A DNA stretch of 64,000 nt from an uncultured Collinsella sp. (GTDB lineage Bacteria; Actinomycetota; Coriobacteriia; Coriobacteriales; Coriobacteriaceae). Shown one piece after another: positions 17,570 to 26,416 of this stretch. The position numbers and the translations under genes were made by a program. The notes beneath the pieces are model-generated. The model saw nothing but the letters and a program-made list of their open reading frames with translations, was not told the origin of the DNA and made no database searches. The stretch covers positions 1 through 64,000 of the forward strand of contig CAAFZX010000026.1 of assembly GCA_900767675.1 (NCBI GenBank). Direction: 5' to 3'. The first letter of the stretch is position 1, and the number at the start of each line of letters is the position of its first letter.

Positions 17570-18850
17570 TTACAGGCCGCAGGCTGCTTTGAGTTCTTCG
17601 ACTCGGTCGGTCTTCTCCCAGGTGAAGTCGGCGTCTTCGCGGCCGAAGTGGCCGTAGGCTGCCGTCTTCTCGTAAATTGGTCGACGCAGGTCCAGGTCGC
17701 GGATGATGGCGCCCGGGCGCAGGTCGAAGGTCTTCTCGACGGCCTCGACGATCTTGTCCTCGGAAACATGCGCGGTACCGAAGGTGTCGACCATGATCGA
17801 AAGCGGCTTGGACACGCCGATGGCGTAGGCCAGCTCGACCTCGCAGCGGTCGGCCAAGCCCGCGGCCACCACGTTCTTGGCGACCCAGCGCGCGGCGTAT
17901 GCGGCGGAGCGGTCGACCTTGGTGCAGTCCTTACCGCTAAAGGCGCCGCCGCCGTGACGGCCGTAACCGCCGTAGGTGTCGACGATGATCTTACGGCCGG
18001 TGAGGCCCGTGTCGCCCGTGGGGCCGCCCACGACAAAGCGACCGGTGGGGTTCACATAGATGTCGGCGTTGTCCCACGGCATGTTCTCGGCAGCCATGAC
18101 GGGGGTGATGACGTGCTCGATGAGGTCGTTCTTGATCTTGCCCATGTCCTCGATCTCGGCGGCGTGCTGCGTGGAGATGACGATGGTCGTGACCTCGACG
18201 GGCTTGCCGTCCTCGTAGCGCACCGTGACCTGGGTCTTGCCGTCGGGGCGCAGGTAGGGCAGGGTGCCGTCGTGGCGCACGGCGGCCAGGCGCTCGGCCA
18301 GGCGGCTCGCCAGGTAGTGCGGCATGGGCATGAGGGTCTTGGTCTCGTTGGAGGCATAGCCAAACATCATGCCCTGGTCGCCGGCGCCGATCAGGTCGAT
18401 CGGGTCGGTGGTGGCGCCGGTCTGGGTCTCAAACGACTCGTCGACGCCCTGGGCGATATCGGGAGACTGCTCGTGAATGAGGCTCATAACGCCGCAGGTA
18501 TCGCAGTCAAAACCGAACTTTGCGCGGTTGTAGCCAATACGGCGGATAACGCCACGGGCAATCTCCTGCACGTCGACGTAGGCCTGGGTGCGGATCTCGC
18601 CGGCAACGATGACGGTGCCGGTGGTCACGAGGGTCTCGCAGGCGCAGCGGACGTTCTCAACGTTGGCGGGCACGCCGTTGGGCGCAATGTAGCCCTGCTC
18701 CTGCAGCTCTATTTCTTTAGCGAGGATTGCGTCGAGGACGGCGTCGCTGATCTGATCGGCGATCTTATCGGGATGACCTTCGGTCACCGACTCCGACGTA
18801 AAAACAAAGGACCCGCGTTGGGGTGGGATGGAACGAAGTTCTTCTGGCAT
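17570..18850 (-). CDS. metK: S-adenosylmethionine synthetase
   Basis: Makes SAM from methionine and ATP; cytoplasmic tetramer in the family. 426 aa. Diagnostic motifs: SVTEGHPDKIADQISDA near the N-terminus, GAGDQGMMFGYA in the middle, and GGGAFSGKDCTKVDRSAAY, which holds the phosphate-binding lysine. The ATG at 18850 (MPEELRS) has GAAAGGGG 6 nt upstream; an in-frame extension to 18967 is not family-like and is rejected. No SAM riboswitch is recognisable upstream. A small insertion around 95-115 and 'LQEQGYIAPNGVP' makes it slightly longer than E. coli MetK. Confidence 0.96.
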   Translation of the reverse strand: MPEELRSIPPQRGSFVFTSESVTEGHPDKIADQISDAVLDAILAKEIELQEQGYIAPNGVPANVENVRCACETLVTTGTVIVAGEIRTQAYVDVQEIARGVIRRIGYNRAKFGFDCDTCGVMSLIHEQSPDIAQGVDESFETQTGATTDPIDLIGAGDQGMMFGYASNETKTLMPMPHYLASRLAERLAAVRHDGTLPYLRPDGKTQVTVRYEDGKPVEVTTIVISTQHAAEIEDMGKIKNDLIEHVITPVMAAENMPWDNADIYVNPTGRFVVGGPTGDTGLTGRKIIVDTYGGYGRHGGGAFSGKDCTKVDRSAAYAARWVAKNVVAAGLADRCEVELAYAIGVSKPLSIMVDTFGTAHVSEDKIVEAVEKTFDLRPGAIIRDLDLRRPIYEKTAAYGHFGREDADFTWEKTDRVEELKAACGL

Positions 18851-18961
18851 GATAGCCCCTTTCAAAATACGTGTCCCGGCGACCGTTACCATTCCGCCGA
18901 GCTCTATATGCAAGGGCACATCATATCGCGTTAATCGAATATTCACACCCTTTCCGCACCT

Positions 18962-19034
18962 ACTCATTGGGGACAGACTTAAATGACCAGTCGGGTGCTC
19001 ATTGGGTGGTCATTTAGGTCTGTCCCCAATGAGT
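18962..19034. repeat. Long palindromic element C (GGGGACAG type)
   Basis: 28-bp arms (18962-18989 and 19007-19034) are reverse complements with one mismatch, around a 17-nt loop. The arm begins ACTCATTGGGGACAGACTT; the loop repeats the arm sequence CTCATTGGG. It sits between divergent metK and gltX. It resembles REP-type palindromes ending in GGGGAC/GTCCCC; no RAYT transposase gene is in the window. Confidence 0.75.
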
Positions 19035-19047
19035 GGGTCGGTGCCCT

Positions 19048-19078
19048 TTGTGCGGAGGTTGCTTTGTTGCTTTATACT
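19048..19078 (+). promoter_or_regulatory. Possible gltX promoter
   Basis: TTGTGC (19048-19053) and TATACT (19073-19078) with a 19-bp spacer, 40 bp before the gltX start. The spacer is longer than ideal, so this is tentative. Confidence 0.35.
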
Positions 19079-19118
19079 GATGCGGTTAGACATCCATCCT
19101 GCAATCGAGGAGATTTCC

Positions 19119-20594
19119 ATGGCATCAGACGTTCGCGTCCGCTTTGCACCCTCACCGACGGGCAAGCTGCACATCGGCGGCGCCCGCACCGCTATCTATA
19201 ACTGGGCTTTCGCCCGCGCAAACGGCGGCACGTTCATCCTGCGCATCGACGACACCGACCCCACCCGTTCCACCGACGAGAACACGCAGATCATTCTGCG
19301 CGCCATGCGTTGGCTGGGCCTGGACTGGGACGAGGGCCCCGAGGTGGGCGGCGACTATGGCCCTTACGCACAGACCGAGCGCCTGGACTTGTACAAGCAG
19401 GCCGCCCAGAAGCTCTGGGACGAGGGCAAGGCCTATCCCTGCTTCTGTACCAAGGAGCAGCTCGATGCCGATCGCAAGGCCGCCCAGGAGCGTAAGGACC
19501 CCTTCCAGGGCTATCAGCGCCGCTGCCGCGATCTTGATCCCGAGGAGGCCCGCCGCCGCATCGAGGCCGGCGAGCCCTACGTCCTGCGCATCAAGGTGCC
19601 CGAGAACCGCGGCGACGTCGTTATCCACGACGCCGTCCACGGCGAGGTGACCTTTGATGCCAAGGAGCTCGACGACTTTGTCATCTTCCGCTCCGACGGC
19701 ACGCCCACCTATAACTTCGCGACCGTCGTCGACGATGCCATGATGAAGATTACCCACGTCATCCGCGGCGACGACCATCTTTCCAACACCCCGCGCCAGG
19801 TCATGGTCTACGAGGCCCTCGGCGCGCCCGTGCCTACGTTCGCCCACATCTCCATGATCTTGGGTGCCGACGGCAAGAAGCTCTCCAAGCGCCACGGCGC
19901 CACCTCGGTGGAGGAGTACCGCGACGCCGGCTATCTGTCCGACGCCTTCGTCAACTATCTGGCGCTGCTCGGCTGGTCGCTCGACGGCGAGACCACGATC
20001 ATCCCGCGCGACGTCCTGGCCAGCAAGTTTTCGCTCGACCGCATCTCCAAGAACCCGGCGACCTTCGATCCCAAGAAGCTCGACTGGGTCAATGCCGAGT
20101 ACATCAACGGCATGTCCGACGCTCAGTTTGCCGACGAGATCATGGTCCCCGAGCTGCACGAGGCAGGCCTCATCGAGGGTAACGTCGAGTACGGCGAGGA
20201 CTGGATCGACGCACTCGCTGCCATCGTTAAGCCGCGCACCAAGATGCCGGCCGACGCCGTGACTGTCGCCGCTCCCATCTTTGCCACGGCCGAGACGCTC
20301 GAGTATGACGAGAAATCCGTCAACAAGGGCCTGGCCAAGGAAGGCATGGGTGCCATTCTGGATGCCGCCAAGGCCGCGCTCGAGGGCGTGGACGAGTGGA
20401 CGGCTGCCAACATCGACGCCGCGCTTGAGCCGCTGCCCGAGCAGATGGACCTCAAGAAGCGTGTTGTCTTCCAGGCTGTGCGCGTCGCCGTCTGCGGCAA
20501 CATGGTGAGCCCCCCGCTGGGTGAGACCATGGCGCTCGTCGGCCGCGACGACTGCCTGGCGCGCATCGACCGCGCCCGCACGATGGCGCTGTAA
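19119..20594 (+). CDS. gltX: Glutamate--tRNA ligase
   Basis: Charges tRNA-Glu (two tRNA-Glu genes are at 6164-6339). Class I synthetase of 491 aa. The HIGH motif is in FAPSPTGKLHIGGART; the KMSKS equivalent is KKLSKRHG. The C-terminal anticodon-binding helical domain follows (about 330-491). The start at 19119 has CGAGGAG upstream and gives MASDVRVRFAPSPTG, the family N-terminus; earlier in-frame starts run through element C and are rejected. Confidence 0.96.
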   Translation: MASDVRVRFAPSPTGKLHIGGARTAIYNWAFARANGGTFILRIDDTDPTRSTDENTQIILRAMRWLGLDWDEGPEVGGDYGPYAQTERLDLYKQAAQKLWDEGKAYPCFCTKEQLDADRKAAQERKDPFQGYQRRCRDLDPEEARRRIEAGEPYVLRIKVPENRGDVVIHDAVHGEVTFDAKELDDFVIFRSDGTPTYNFATVVDDAMMKITHVIRGDDHLSNTPRQVMVYEALGAPVPTFAHISMILGADGKKLSKRHGATSVEEYRDAGYLSDAFVNYLALLGWSLDGETTIIPRDVLASKFSLDRISKNPATFDPKKLDWVNAEYINGMSDAQFADEIMVPELHEAGLIEGNVEYGEDWIDALAAIVKPRTKMPADAVTVAAPIFATAETLEYDEKSVNKGLAKEGMGAILDAAKAALEGVDEWTAANIDAALEPLPEQMDLKKRVVFQAVRVAVCGNMVSPPLGETMALVGRDDCLARIDRARTMAL

Positions 20595-20682
20595 TCGCTG
20601 CGCAAACGTATGTATCCGAGCCCCGTTCACCCGAGCGGGGCTCTTGTTTCTAAAGACGTATGGGATGGGAGGTACAGAGACC

Positions 20683-23136
20683 ATGGCCGAGCAACTGTCA
20701 CTGTTTGGTTCGCCGGAACCGGAGGAAGCTCCGAAGTCCGCGGCCCCCGTCGCCGCCCCGGCGCAGCCCGAGCCCGTATCCGAGCCCGTCGTCGCCTACG
20801 CGAGCGTGGTCCTGGACATTCCCGCCCGTGTGCTCTCCGAGCCATTCGCCTACGGCATTCCGCAGTCGCTCGCCAACGATGCCCAGGTCGGATCGACGGT
20901 CCTGGTTCATTTTGGCAACCGTGCGGCCGCAGGCTACATCGTCGACATTGCGCCCGAGCTTGCCAACCTGCAAGGTAACGACGCTCTCGATCCCGCGCGC
21001 ATCAAGCCTATCGAGGCTATCCTCAGCAAGCCGCTCTTTACCGCCGAGTCCGCCCGTATCGCACGTTGGATGAGCCGCGAGTACGTCGCGACGCTTTCCG
21101 AGTGCCTGCGCCTGTTCTTGCCCCCGGGCGGAAGCCCGCGCGTGGTCAAGGTCGATGACGGCGTGTGGACCGTTGAGCGCCCCGCCGTCAAACCCATCCA
21201 AAACCGTTGGGTCATGCTCACGCCCGAGGGTTTCGACTACACGCCGCCAAAGACCGCGGTCCGCCAGCGTCAGCTCATTGAGGCGCTCCAATGCGGCCCG
21301 GTCACGACGCGCGACCTCAACCTGCTCTACAACAGCATGTCGGCGACCATCAAGGCGCTCGAAAAACGCGGCGTCGTGGTGGTGGAGGAGCGCCGGGCGT
21401 GGCGTGGCTGTAGCGAGCAGACCACGCTGTCCTCCGCGAGCGGCAAAGCGCCGGTCTCGCTTACCAACGGCCAGCAGCAGGCCCTCGCGCAGATTGAGCG
21501 TGCCCGCCTTGACGCCCACGGCGACGTAGTCCTTGTCGATGGCGTTACCGGTTCCGGCAAAACCGAGGTCTACCTCTCGGCGATTGAGCGCGTGCTGGCG
21601 GCCGGCCGTTCGGCATGCGTGCTCGTGCCCGAGATTTCGCTGACGGCCCAGACCGTCGGCCGCTTCCGTTCGCGCTTTGGCGAGACGGTTGCCGTGTTCC
21701 ATTCGCGACTTTCTGCTGGCGAGCGCCTGGACCAGTGGGATATGGTCGCCAGCGGTGCCGCGCGTGTGGTCGTGGGCGCCCGCTCGGCGCTCTTTTGCCC
21801 GCTCAGCGACTTGGGTCTTATCATTATCGACGAGGAGCACGAGACCAGCTACAAGCAGGGCTCCAGCCCGCGCTACCATGCGCGCGAGGTGGCTGCCGAG
21901 ATGGCGCGCCGCTATCGCTGCCCGCTCGTGCTGGGCTCGGCCACACCTTCTGCGGAGGCCCTCGATCGCTGCCGCCGCGGCACGTACGGCGGCGCCACCT
22001 GGACGCGCGTCGAGATGCCCGAACGCCCGGGGCACGCGGTCTTGCCCACGGTCCGCATTGCCGACCTGCGCCGCGAGTTTTCGCACGGCAGCCGCTCCAT
22101 GTTCTCAAAACCGCTGATGGAAGGCCTGGAGCGCGTAGTCGAGCGCCGCGAGAAGGCCGTGCTGCTGCACAACCGTCGCGGCTTTGCGCCGTTCCTTATG
22201 TGCCGCGAGTGCGGCTGCGTCCCCACCTGCAATCACTGTTCCACCGCGCTCACGTATCACGAGCGCACCCATACGCTGCAGTGCCACACTTGCGGTTCGT
22301 CCTGGCGCGTGCAACCCTATCCGGCGCCCACGAGTCGCTGTCCCAAGTGCGGCAGCCGCTACCTGGCTAAAATGGGCCTGGGTACGCAGCAGATCGAGGA
22401 TGCGCTGCACCAGATGCTGCCCGACGACGTCGCCATCATTCGCATGGATGCCGATTCCACGCGCGGCAAGGACGCGCACAAAAAGCTGCTCGAGCAGTTC
22501 GATGCGGCCGATTGCTCGGTGTTGCTGGGCACTCAAATGATCGCAAAGGGCCTCGACTTTCCCGAGGTCACGCTCGTGGGCGTGGTCAATGCCGACTTCG
22601 CCCTCAAGCTGCCGGACTTCCGCGCAGGGGAGCGCGCCTACGATCTGCTGGAGCAGGTTGCGGGCCGCGCCGGCCGCGGCGATCGTCCCGGCGAGGTTAT
22701 CATCCAGACCTACCTGCCCGAGGACCCGGTCATTCGCGCCGTCGCCGAGCACGACCGCTCGATCTTTACCGACTACGACCTGGACCAGCGCCGCGATGCC
22801 CTGTATCCGCCGTTCGTGCGCTTGGCCAACATCTTGGTATGGTCGACGAACGCGGATGACGCGCGGGACTACATCGGCCGCATCGCGAAGCTCCTCAAGC
22901 GTCGCTGGCATGCCGCCGCGCCCGACTTTTTGCGGGCGGGGAGCGCCGTGCCCCAGGTGCTTGGTCCGGCTTCGTGTGTAATCGAGAGAGCCAAGGACCG
23001 TTACCGCTTCCATCTGCTTGTGAAGTCGCCGGTAGGGTACCATGTCTCTGATGATATCGACGCCTGCCTCAAAGAGGTGGGCTCCGTGCGCGGCGTGAGC
23101 GTGAGCGTTGACGTCGACGCTTATGATTTGATGTAA
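20683..23136 (+). CDS. priA: Primosomal protein N' (PriA replication-restart helicase)
   Basis: 3'-to-5' DNA helicase that reloads the replisome at stalled forks. 817 aa. After a Pro/Ala-rich N-terminus comes the 3'BD domain (PARVLSEPFAYGIP). The helicase domain has Walker A GVTGSGKTEVY and the motif IIDEEHE. The zinc region CRECGCVPTCNHC...CHTCG...CPKCGS carries eight cysteines, and motif VI is in QVAGRAGRGDRPG. The start at 20683 (MAEQLSLF) has GGGAGG about 10 nt upstream. It heads a priA-def-fmt-rsmB cluster, a common arrangement. Confidence 0.95.
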   Translation: MAEQLSLFGSPEPEEAPKSAAPVAAPAQPEPVSEPVVAYASVVLDIPARVLSEPFAYGIPQSLANDAQVGSTVLVHFGNRAAAGYIVDIAPELANLQGNDALDPARIKPIEAILSKPLFTAESARIARWMSREYVATLSECLRLFLPPGGSPRVVKVDDGVWTVERPAVKPIQNRWVMLTPEGFDYTPPKTAVRQRQLIEALQCGPVTTRDLNLLYNSMSATIKALEKRGVVVVEERRAWRGCSEQTTLSSASGKAPVSLTNGQQQALAQIERARLDAHGDVVLVDGVTGSGKTEVYLSAIERVLAAGRSACVLVPEISLTAQTVGRFRSRFGETVAVFHSRLSAGERLDQWDMVASGAARVVVGARSALFCPLSDLGLIIIDEEHETSYKQGSSPRYHAREVAAEMARRYRCPLVLGSATPSAEALDRCRRGTYGGATWTRVEMPERPGHAVLPTVRIADLRREFSHGSRSMFSKPLMEGLERVVERREKAVLLHNRRGFAPFLMCRECGCVPTCNHCSTALTYHERTHTLQCHTCGSSWRVQPYPAPTSRCPKCGSRYLAKMGLGTQQIEDALHQMLPDDVAIIRMDADSTRGKDAHKKLLEQFDAADCSVLLGTQMIAKGLDFPEVTLVGVVNADFALKLPDFRAGERAYDLLEQVAGRAGRGDRPGEVIIQTYLPEDPVIRAVAEHDRSIFTDYDLDQRRDALYPPFVRLANILVWSTNADDARDYIGRIAKLLKRRWHAAAPDFLRAGSAVPQVLGPASCVIERAKDRYRFHLLVKSPVGYHVSDDIDACLKEVGSVRGVSVSVDVDAYDLM

Positions 23137-23154
23137 CAACCCGAAAGGATGGCC

Positions 23155-23691
23155 ATGGAAGCCAACGGAATCGTACTGTCGCCCGACCCTCGTCTGCGCC
23201 AGGAGTGCGCCGTCATCGAGGAGATCACCCCGGCGATCGAGGCGCTTGCCGAGAAGATGAAGAAGATGATGTTCGACAACGGCGGCTGCGGCCTGGCCGC
23301 CCCGCAGATCGGCGAACTTATTCAGCTCGTCACCATCGACTGCGACTACACCAACAAGAACGACTACGATCCGTACGTTCTCATCAATCCCGTGATTGTC
23401 GAGCAGAGCGACCATCTGGTGCCGTTTAGCGAGGGCTGCCTTTCCATCCCCGGCATTAGCTGCGAGATCGAGCGTCCGGACCATGTCGTCGTCGAGGCGT
23501 ATGACCTGGACGCCAACCTGATTCGCTACGAGGCCACGGGCGACCTGTTCTGCGTGTGCCTGCAGCACGAGATCGATCACCTGCACGGCAATACCATGTT
23601 CGAGCGACTCAAGCCGATGCAGCGCATCAAGGCAGTCAAGGAGTACCAGGACGCCCTGGCCCGCGGCGCTCGACCGGGCGAGACGGAGTAG
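23155..23691 (+). CDS. def: Peptide deformylase
   Basis: Removes the formyl group from the N-terminal methionine of new proteins; metal enzyme of 178 aa. All three family motifs are present: GGCGLAAPQIG (G-x-G-x-A-A-P-Q), EGCLSIPG with the metal-binding Cys, and QHEIDHLHG with the two metal-binding His and the catalytic Glu. GAAAGG sits 6 nt upstream of ATG 23155, so this start is preferred to ATG 23149. It follows priA by 18 bp and is functionally paired with fmt downstream. Confidence 0.96.
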   Translation: MEANGIVLSPDPRLRQECAVIEEITPAIEALAEKMKKMMFDNGGCGLAAPQIGELIQLVTIDCDYTNKNDYDPYVLINPVIVEQSDHLVPFSEGCLSIPGISCEIERPDHVVVEAYDLDANLIRYEATGDLFCVCLQHEIDHLHGNTMFERLKPMQRIKAVKEYQDALARGARPGETE

Positions 23692-23699
23692 GTTTGTCC

Positions 23700-23795
23700 G
23701 TCCCCGGGGCGCCCGCCTATATCATCCCGTGCTCAAACATTCTCGCTGCGCTGCGAAACTGCGCGCGGGACGATATAGGCGGGCGCCCCGGGGAC
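23700..23795. repeat. Long palindromic element D (GC-rich, 30-bp arms)
   Basis: Arms 23700-23729 and 23766-23795 are 30-bp reverse complements with one mismatch. They run from GTCCCCGGGGCGCCC inward to a spacer of about 36 nt containing TCTCGCTGCGCTGCGAA. It lies 9 bp after the def stop and interrupts the priA-def-fmt-rsmB cluster. No T-run follows. Confidence 0.8.
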
Positions 23796-23868
23796 TACGT
23801 TGACGCTGCTTGTCTCGCCCGGGTACCGTCGGGCCAGGGAGGGGCGTCTTCGCTGATAATTGCTTTGT

Positions 23869-23901
23869 TGAGAGAGAGCTGCTTTTATTGCGGCTCTTTC
23901 T
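23869..23901 (+). terminator. Possible weak terminator between def and fmt
   Basis: AGAGCTGC pairs with GCGGCTCT (one T-G pair) over TTTTATT and is followed by TTCTTTGGTTTT. Imperfect T-run, so moderate evidence. If real, fmt-rsmB would be a separate transcript. Confidence 0.4.
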
Positions 23902-24016
23902 TTGGTTTTGGGTATATTTGTTTTTGTTGGACTGTTCTGGCGGCTGGGTGCGCTTGCAACCTGGAACGCTTCTTTTGTAGCCGTCTCGGCTCGTTGTTGA
24001 GAGGAGACTTACTTTT

Positions 24017-24937
24017 ATGCGTATTGTGTTTATGGGTACGCCTGATTTTGCTGTGCCTTCGTTGACTTCGCTTGTTGAGGCTGGGAACGAGATTGCGCTT
24101 GTTATTACTCGTCCCGAGGCTGTTCGCGGGCGCGGTAAGAAGCTTGAGCCTTCTCCCGTTAAGGCCAAGGCGCTCGAGCTTGGTCTGCCCGTTGTTGAGG
24201 CCAATCGTATGACGCCGGAGGTTGTTGAGGCGCTCCAGGCTGCGCAGGCTGATATTTTCTGTGTGGCTGCCTATGGTTGCATTTTGCCTGATGAAGTGCT
24301 GCATATGTCATCGCTTGGTATTGTGAATGTTCATGCTTCGCTGCTGCCTCGTTGGCGTGGCGCTGCTCCCATTCAGCGTGCCATTCTTGCTGGTGATGAG
24401 GTTGCCGGCGTTTCCATTATGCGCATTGGGCATGGCGTGGATACCGGCGCTTATTGTGCCCAGGCGTCTACGTCGGTTGCCGGTAAGCATGCCGAGGCGC
24501 TCACGATGGAGCTTGGTGAGCTTGGCGGTAAGTTGCTTGCCGATACGCTTCCTTCGCTTGCCGATGGCAGCGCTGTGTGGACTGAACAGGATGAGTCGCT
24601 CGTCACGCATGCCGCCAAGATTTCCAAGCAGGAGATGCGTCTTGATCCGCAGATGGCGGCGCTCGATTGCATGCGTCATGTTCTCGCTTCGTCCGATACC
24701 GCGCCTGCTCGTTGTGTGATTGCTGGCAAGACGGTTCGCGTGCTCGATGCTGCGGCGGCTGATGTGTCGCTTGGCGAGGGTCAGGTTCTCGTTCAGGCCA
24801 AGCGCGTTTACCTGGGACTTTCCGATGGTGCGGTTGAACTGCTCGAGGTTAAGCCCGATGGTAAGCGTGCCATGGCTGCTTCTGCCTGGGCTGCCGGCCT
24901 GCAGGGTGCCGATCTGACGTGGGGTGTTTTGTCATGA
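24017..24937 (+). CDS. fmt: Methionyl-tRNA formyltransferase
   Basis: Formylates initiator Met-tRNA using 10-formyl-tetrahydrofolate. 306 aa. The start MRIVFMGTPDFAVPSL is diagnostic; the catalytic region is HASLLPRWRGAAPIQRAI (Asn/His/Asp triad region) with DTGAYCAQ downstream. GAGAGGAG precedes the ATG. It overlaps rsmB by 4 nt. Codon use is odd: unlike def and priA just upstream, third positions are rich in T (GTT, CTT, ACT, GAT), and the 130 bp upstream are also AT-richer. This suggests a different history or recombination. Confidence 0.96.
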   Translation: MRIVFMGTPDFAVPSLTSLVEAGNEIALVITRPEAVRGRGKKLEPSPVKAKALELGLPVVEANRMTPEVVEALQAAQADIFCVAAYGCILPDEVLHMSSLGIVNVHASLLPRWRGAAPIQRAILAGDEVAGVSIMRIGHGVDTGAYCAQASTSVAGKHAEALTMELGELGGKLLADTLPSLADGSAVWTEQDESLVTHAAKISKQEMRLDPQMAALDCMRHVLASSDTAPARCVIAGKTVRVLDAAAADVSLGEGQVLVQAKRVYLGLSDGAVELLEVKPDGKRAMAASAWAAGLQGADLTWGVLS

Positions 24938-26334
24938 GCAAGCTTTCTCCCGCGCGCAAGCTTGCGCTCGATGTGTTGATGGAGGCCGATCGCCGCGGTA
25001 TGTATGCGCGCGACGTGCTCTCGTCCCGCGCTTCCGCCAAGGCCATTGACCAGCGCGATTCCGCTTTTGCCGCTCGTTTAGCACTCGGTGTCGCCGCCAC
25101 GCAGGGCGTTTTGGATGAGTTGCTCGATCAGTTTCTCGATAAGCCCAAAAAGGTCGCGCCGCGCGTTCGCATGGCGCTTCGTATCTCGGCCTTCGAGATG
25201 CTCTACCTGCATACGCCGGGCTGCGTTGCCGTGAGCCAGGGTGTTGAGCTGGTGCGCAGCGGTGCTAAGTCTGCCGCTGGCCTGGCTAACGCGGTGCTGC
25301 ACAAGGTCGCGGACAACGTTGAGGACTTTGCCACGGCATCCGACGTGGATGAGTCCGAGCGCCGCCTGGTTCGCCTGTCTCGTTTGATGGGTCTTCCTCG
25401 CTGGTTGTGCGCTCGTATTATGGCCTCGTTCGATACGCCCGAAGGCGCCCTGAACTTTGCCGGTAATCTGGCGCCTGCGCCGCTTGCGCTGCACGAGAAT
25501 GCGTTTGCTACCAAGGCCGACCCGTATATCTCGCAACTCGTTGCGCCCGTCTTCCCGGGCTGCCATGCTCCAGTCGATGCGCAGGTTACGGTTGCATCGG
25601 GCGTGTTTGAGCGTGCTGCCGCGGTTGCCTCGGACCTCAACGCTCAGCTCATCGCCACTGCGGCGACGCGTCCCGGTCGTTGCCTGGAGATTGGCGCCGG
25701 TCGCGGCACTAAGACCTATGTGATGATGTGCCAGGCCAAGCGTGCCAGGTACGAGCGTCAGCATACTGCGCTCGATCTGCATGATCGTAAATGTGATCAG
25801 AATCTCGCGCGCCTGCATAAGGCGGGCATCTCGGGTGTTCGTACGGTGTCGGGCGATGCCTGCGAGCTCAATGAGGTGCTTACGTCCTTTGATGCGATGC
25901 TTGGCGAGCCTGCCCTGTTCGACACGGTGTTTATTGATGCGCCGTGCTCTGGCACCGGCACCATGCGCCGTCATCCCGAGATTCCGTGGCGCCTGACCGA
26001 GAACGACGTTACGACCGAGCTGCCCCGCCTGCAGCTGACGATGCTCAAGGAGGCAGCCGCGCGCGTGGCTGCCGGCGGTGAGCTTATCTATGCGACCTGT
26101 TCGGTCTTTGATGAGGAGAACACGCAGGTTGTGGATGCGTTCTTGGCTTCGCCCGAGGGCGCAGGCTTTAGCCTGGAGCCGCTCTCCGAGGCGCAGATCC
26201 TGCAGCTGCCCGAGTTTGCCCAGGCCAAGAAGCTTGTTTCCGTGCGCCAGAACGACCGCGGTCTCTTCCAAAGCGTGCCAGTCAACGCAGACTCCTACGA
26301 CGGCCACTTCTGCGCCAGACTCGTCCGCAAGTAA
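24934..26334 (+). CDS. rsmB: 16S rRNA (cytosine-967-C5)-methyltransferase RsmB
   Basis: SAM-dependent methyltransferase acting on 16S rRNA. 466 aa. An N-terminal NusB-like helical domain (about 5-140) precedes a Rossmann methyltransferase domain with motif I LEIGAGRGTKTYV, DAPCSGTGTMRRHPE (motif IV catalytic region) and YATCSVFDEEN with the nucleophilic Cys. ATG 24934 overlaps the fmt stop (ATGA), so translation is coupled. It shares the T-ending codon bias of fmt in its first half, drifting back toward the local norm near the 3' end. Confidence 0.94.
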   Translation: MSKLSPARKLALDVLMEADRRGMYARDVLSSRASAKAIDQRDSAFAARLALGVAATQGVLDELLDQFLDKPKKVAPRVRMALRISAFEMLYLHTPGCVAVSQGVELVRSGAKSAAGLANAVLHKVADNVEDFATASDVDESERRLVRLSRLMGLPRWLCARIMASFDTPEGALNFAGNLAPAPLALHENAFATKADPYISQLVAPVFPGCHAPVDAQVTVASGVFERAAAVASDLNAQLIATAATRPGRCLEIGAGRGTKTYVMMCQAKRARYERQHTALDLHDRKCDQNLARLHKAGISGVRTVSGDACELNEVLTSFDAMLGEPALFDTVFIDAPCSGTGTMRRHPEIPWRLTENDVTTELPRLQLTMLKEAAARVAAGGELIYATCSVFDEENTQVVDAFLASPEGAGFSLEPLSEAQILQLPEFAQAKKLVSVRQNDRGLFQSVPVNADSYDGHFCARLVRK

Positions 26335-26370
26335 CCAGACCCCCAAATTGGCTACCCGCGCAAAAAGAAA

Positions 26371-26407
26371 GGCGGCCCTGCGACAACACAGTCGCGGGGC
26401 CGCCTTT
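26371..26407. terminator. Bidirectional terminator between rsmB and the FmdB gene
   Basis: GGCGGCCC-T-GCGAC pairs with GTCGC-G-GGGCCGCC over a 6-nt loop. It is followed by TTTGCTT on the plus strand and TTTCTTTTTG on the minus strand, serving the convergent genes. Confidence 0.8.
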
Positions 26408-26416
26408 GCTTGGCCG

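Noticed and set aside
17648..18934. 428-codon frame antisense to metK
   Set aside because: metK has all family motifs on the other strand; the antisense product is a composition artefact.
18851..19047. SAM riboswitch upstream of metK
   Set aside because: No recognisable SAM-I, SAM-II or SAM-IV core; the region is taken up by palindrome C.
19002..19118. N-terminal extension of gltX
   Set aside because: It would run through palindrome C and has no family similarity; ATG 19119 has a proper ribosome site.
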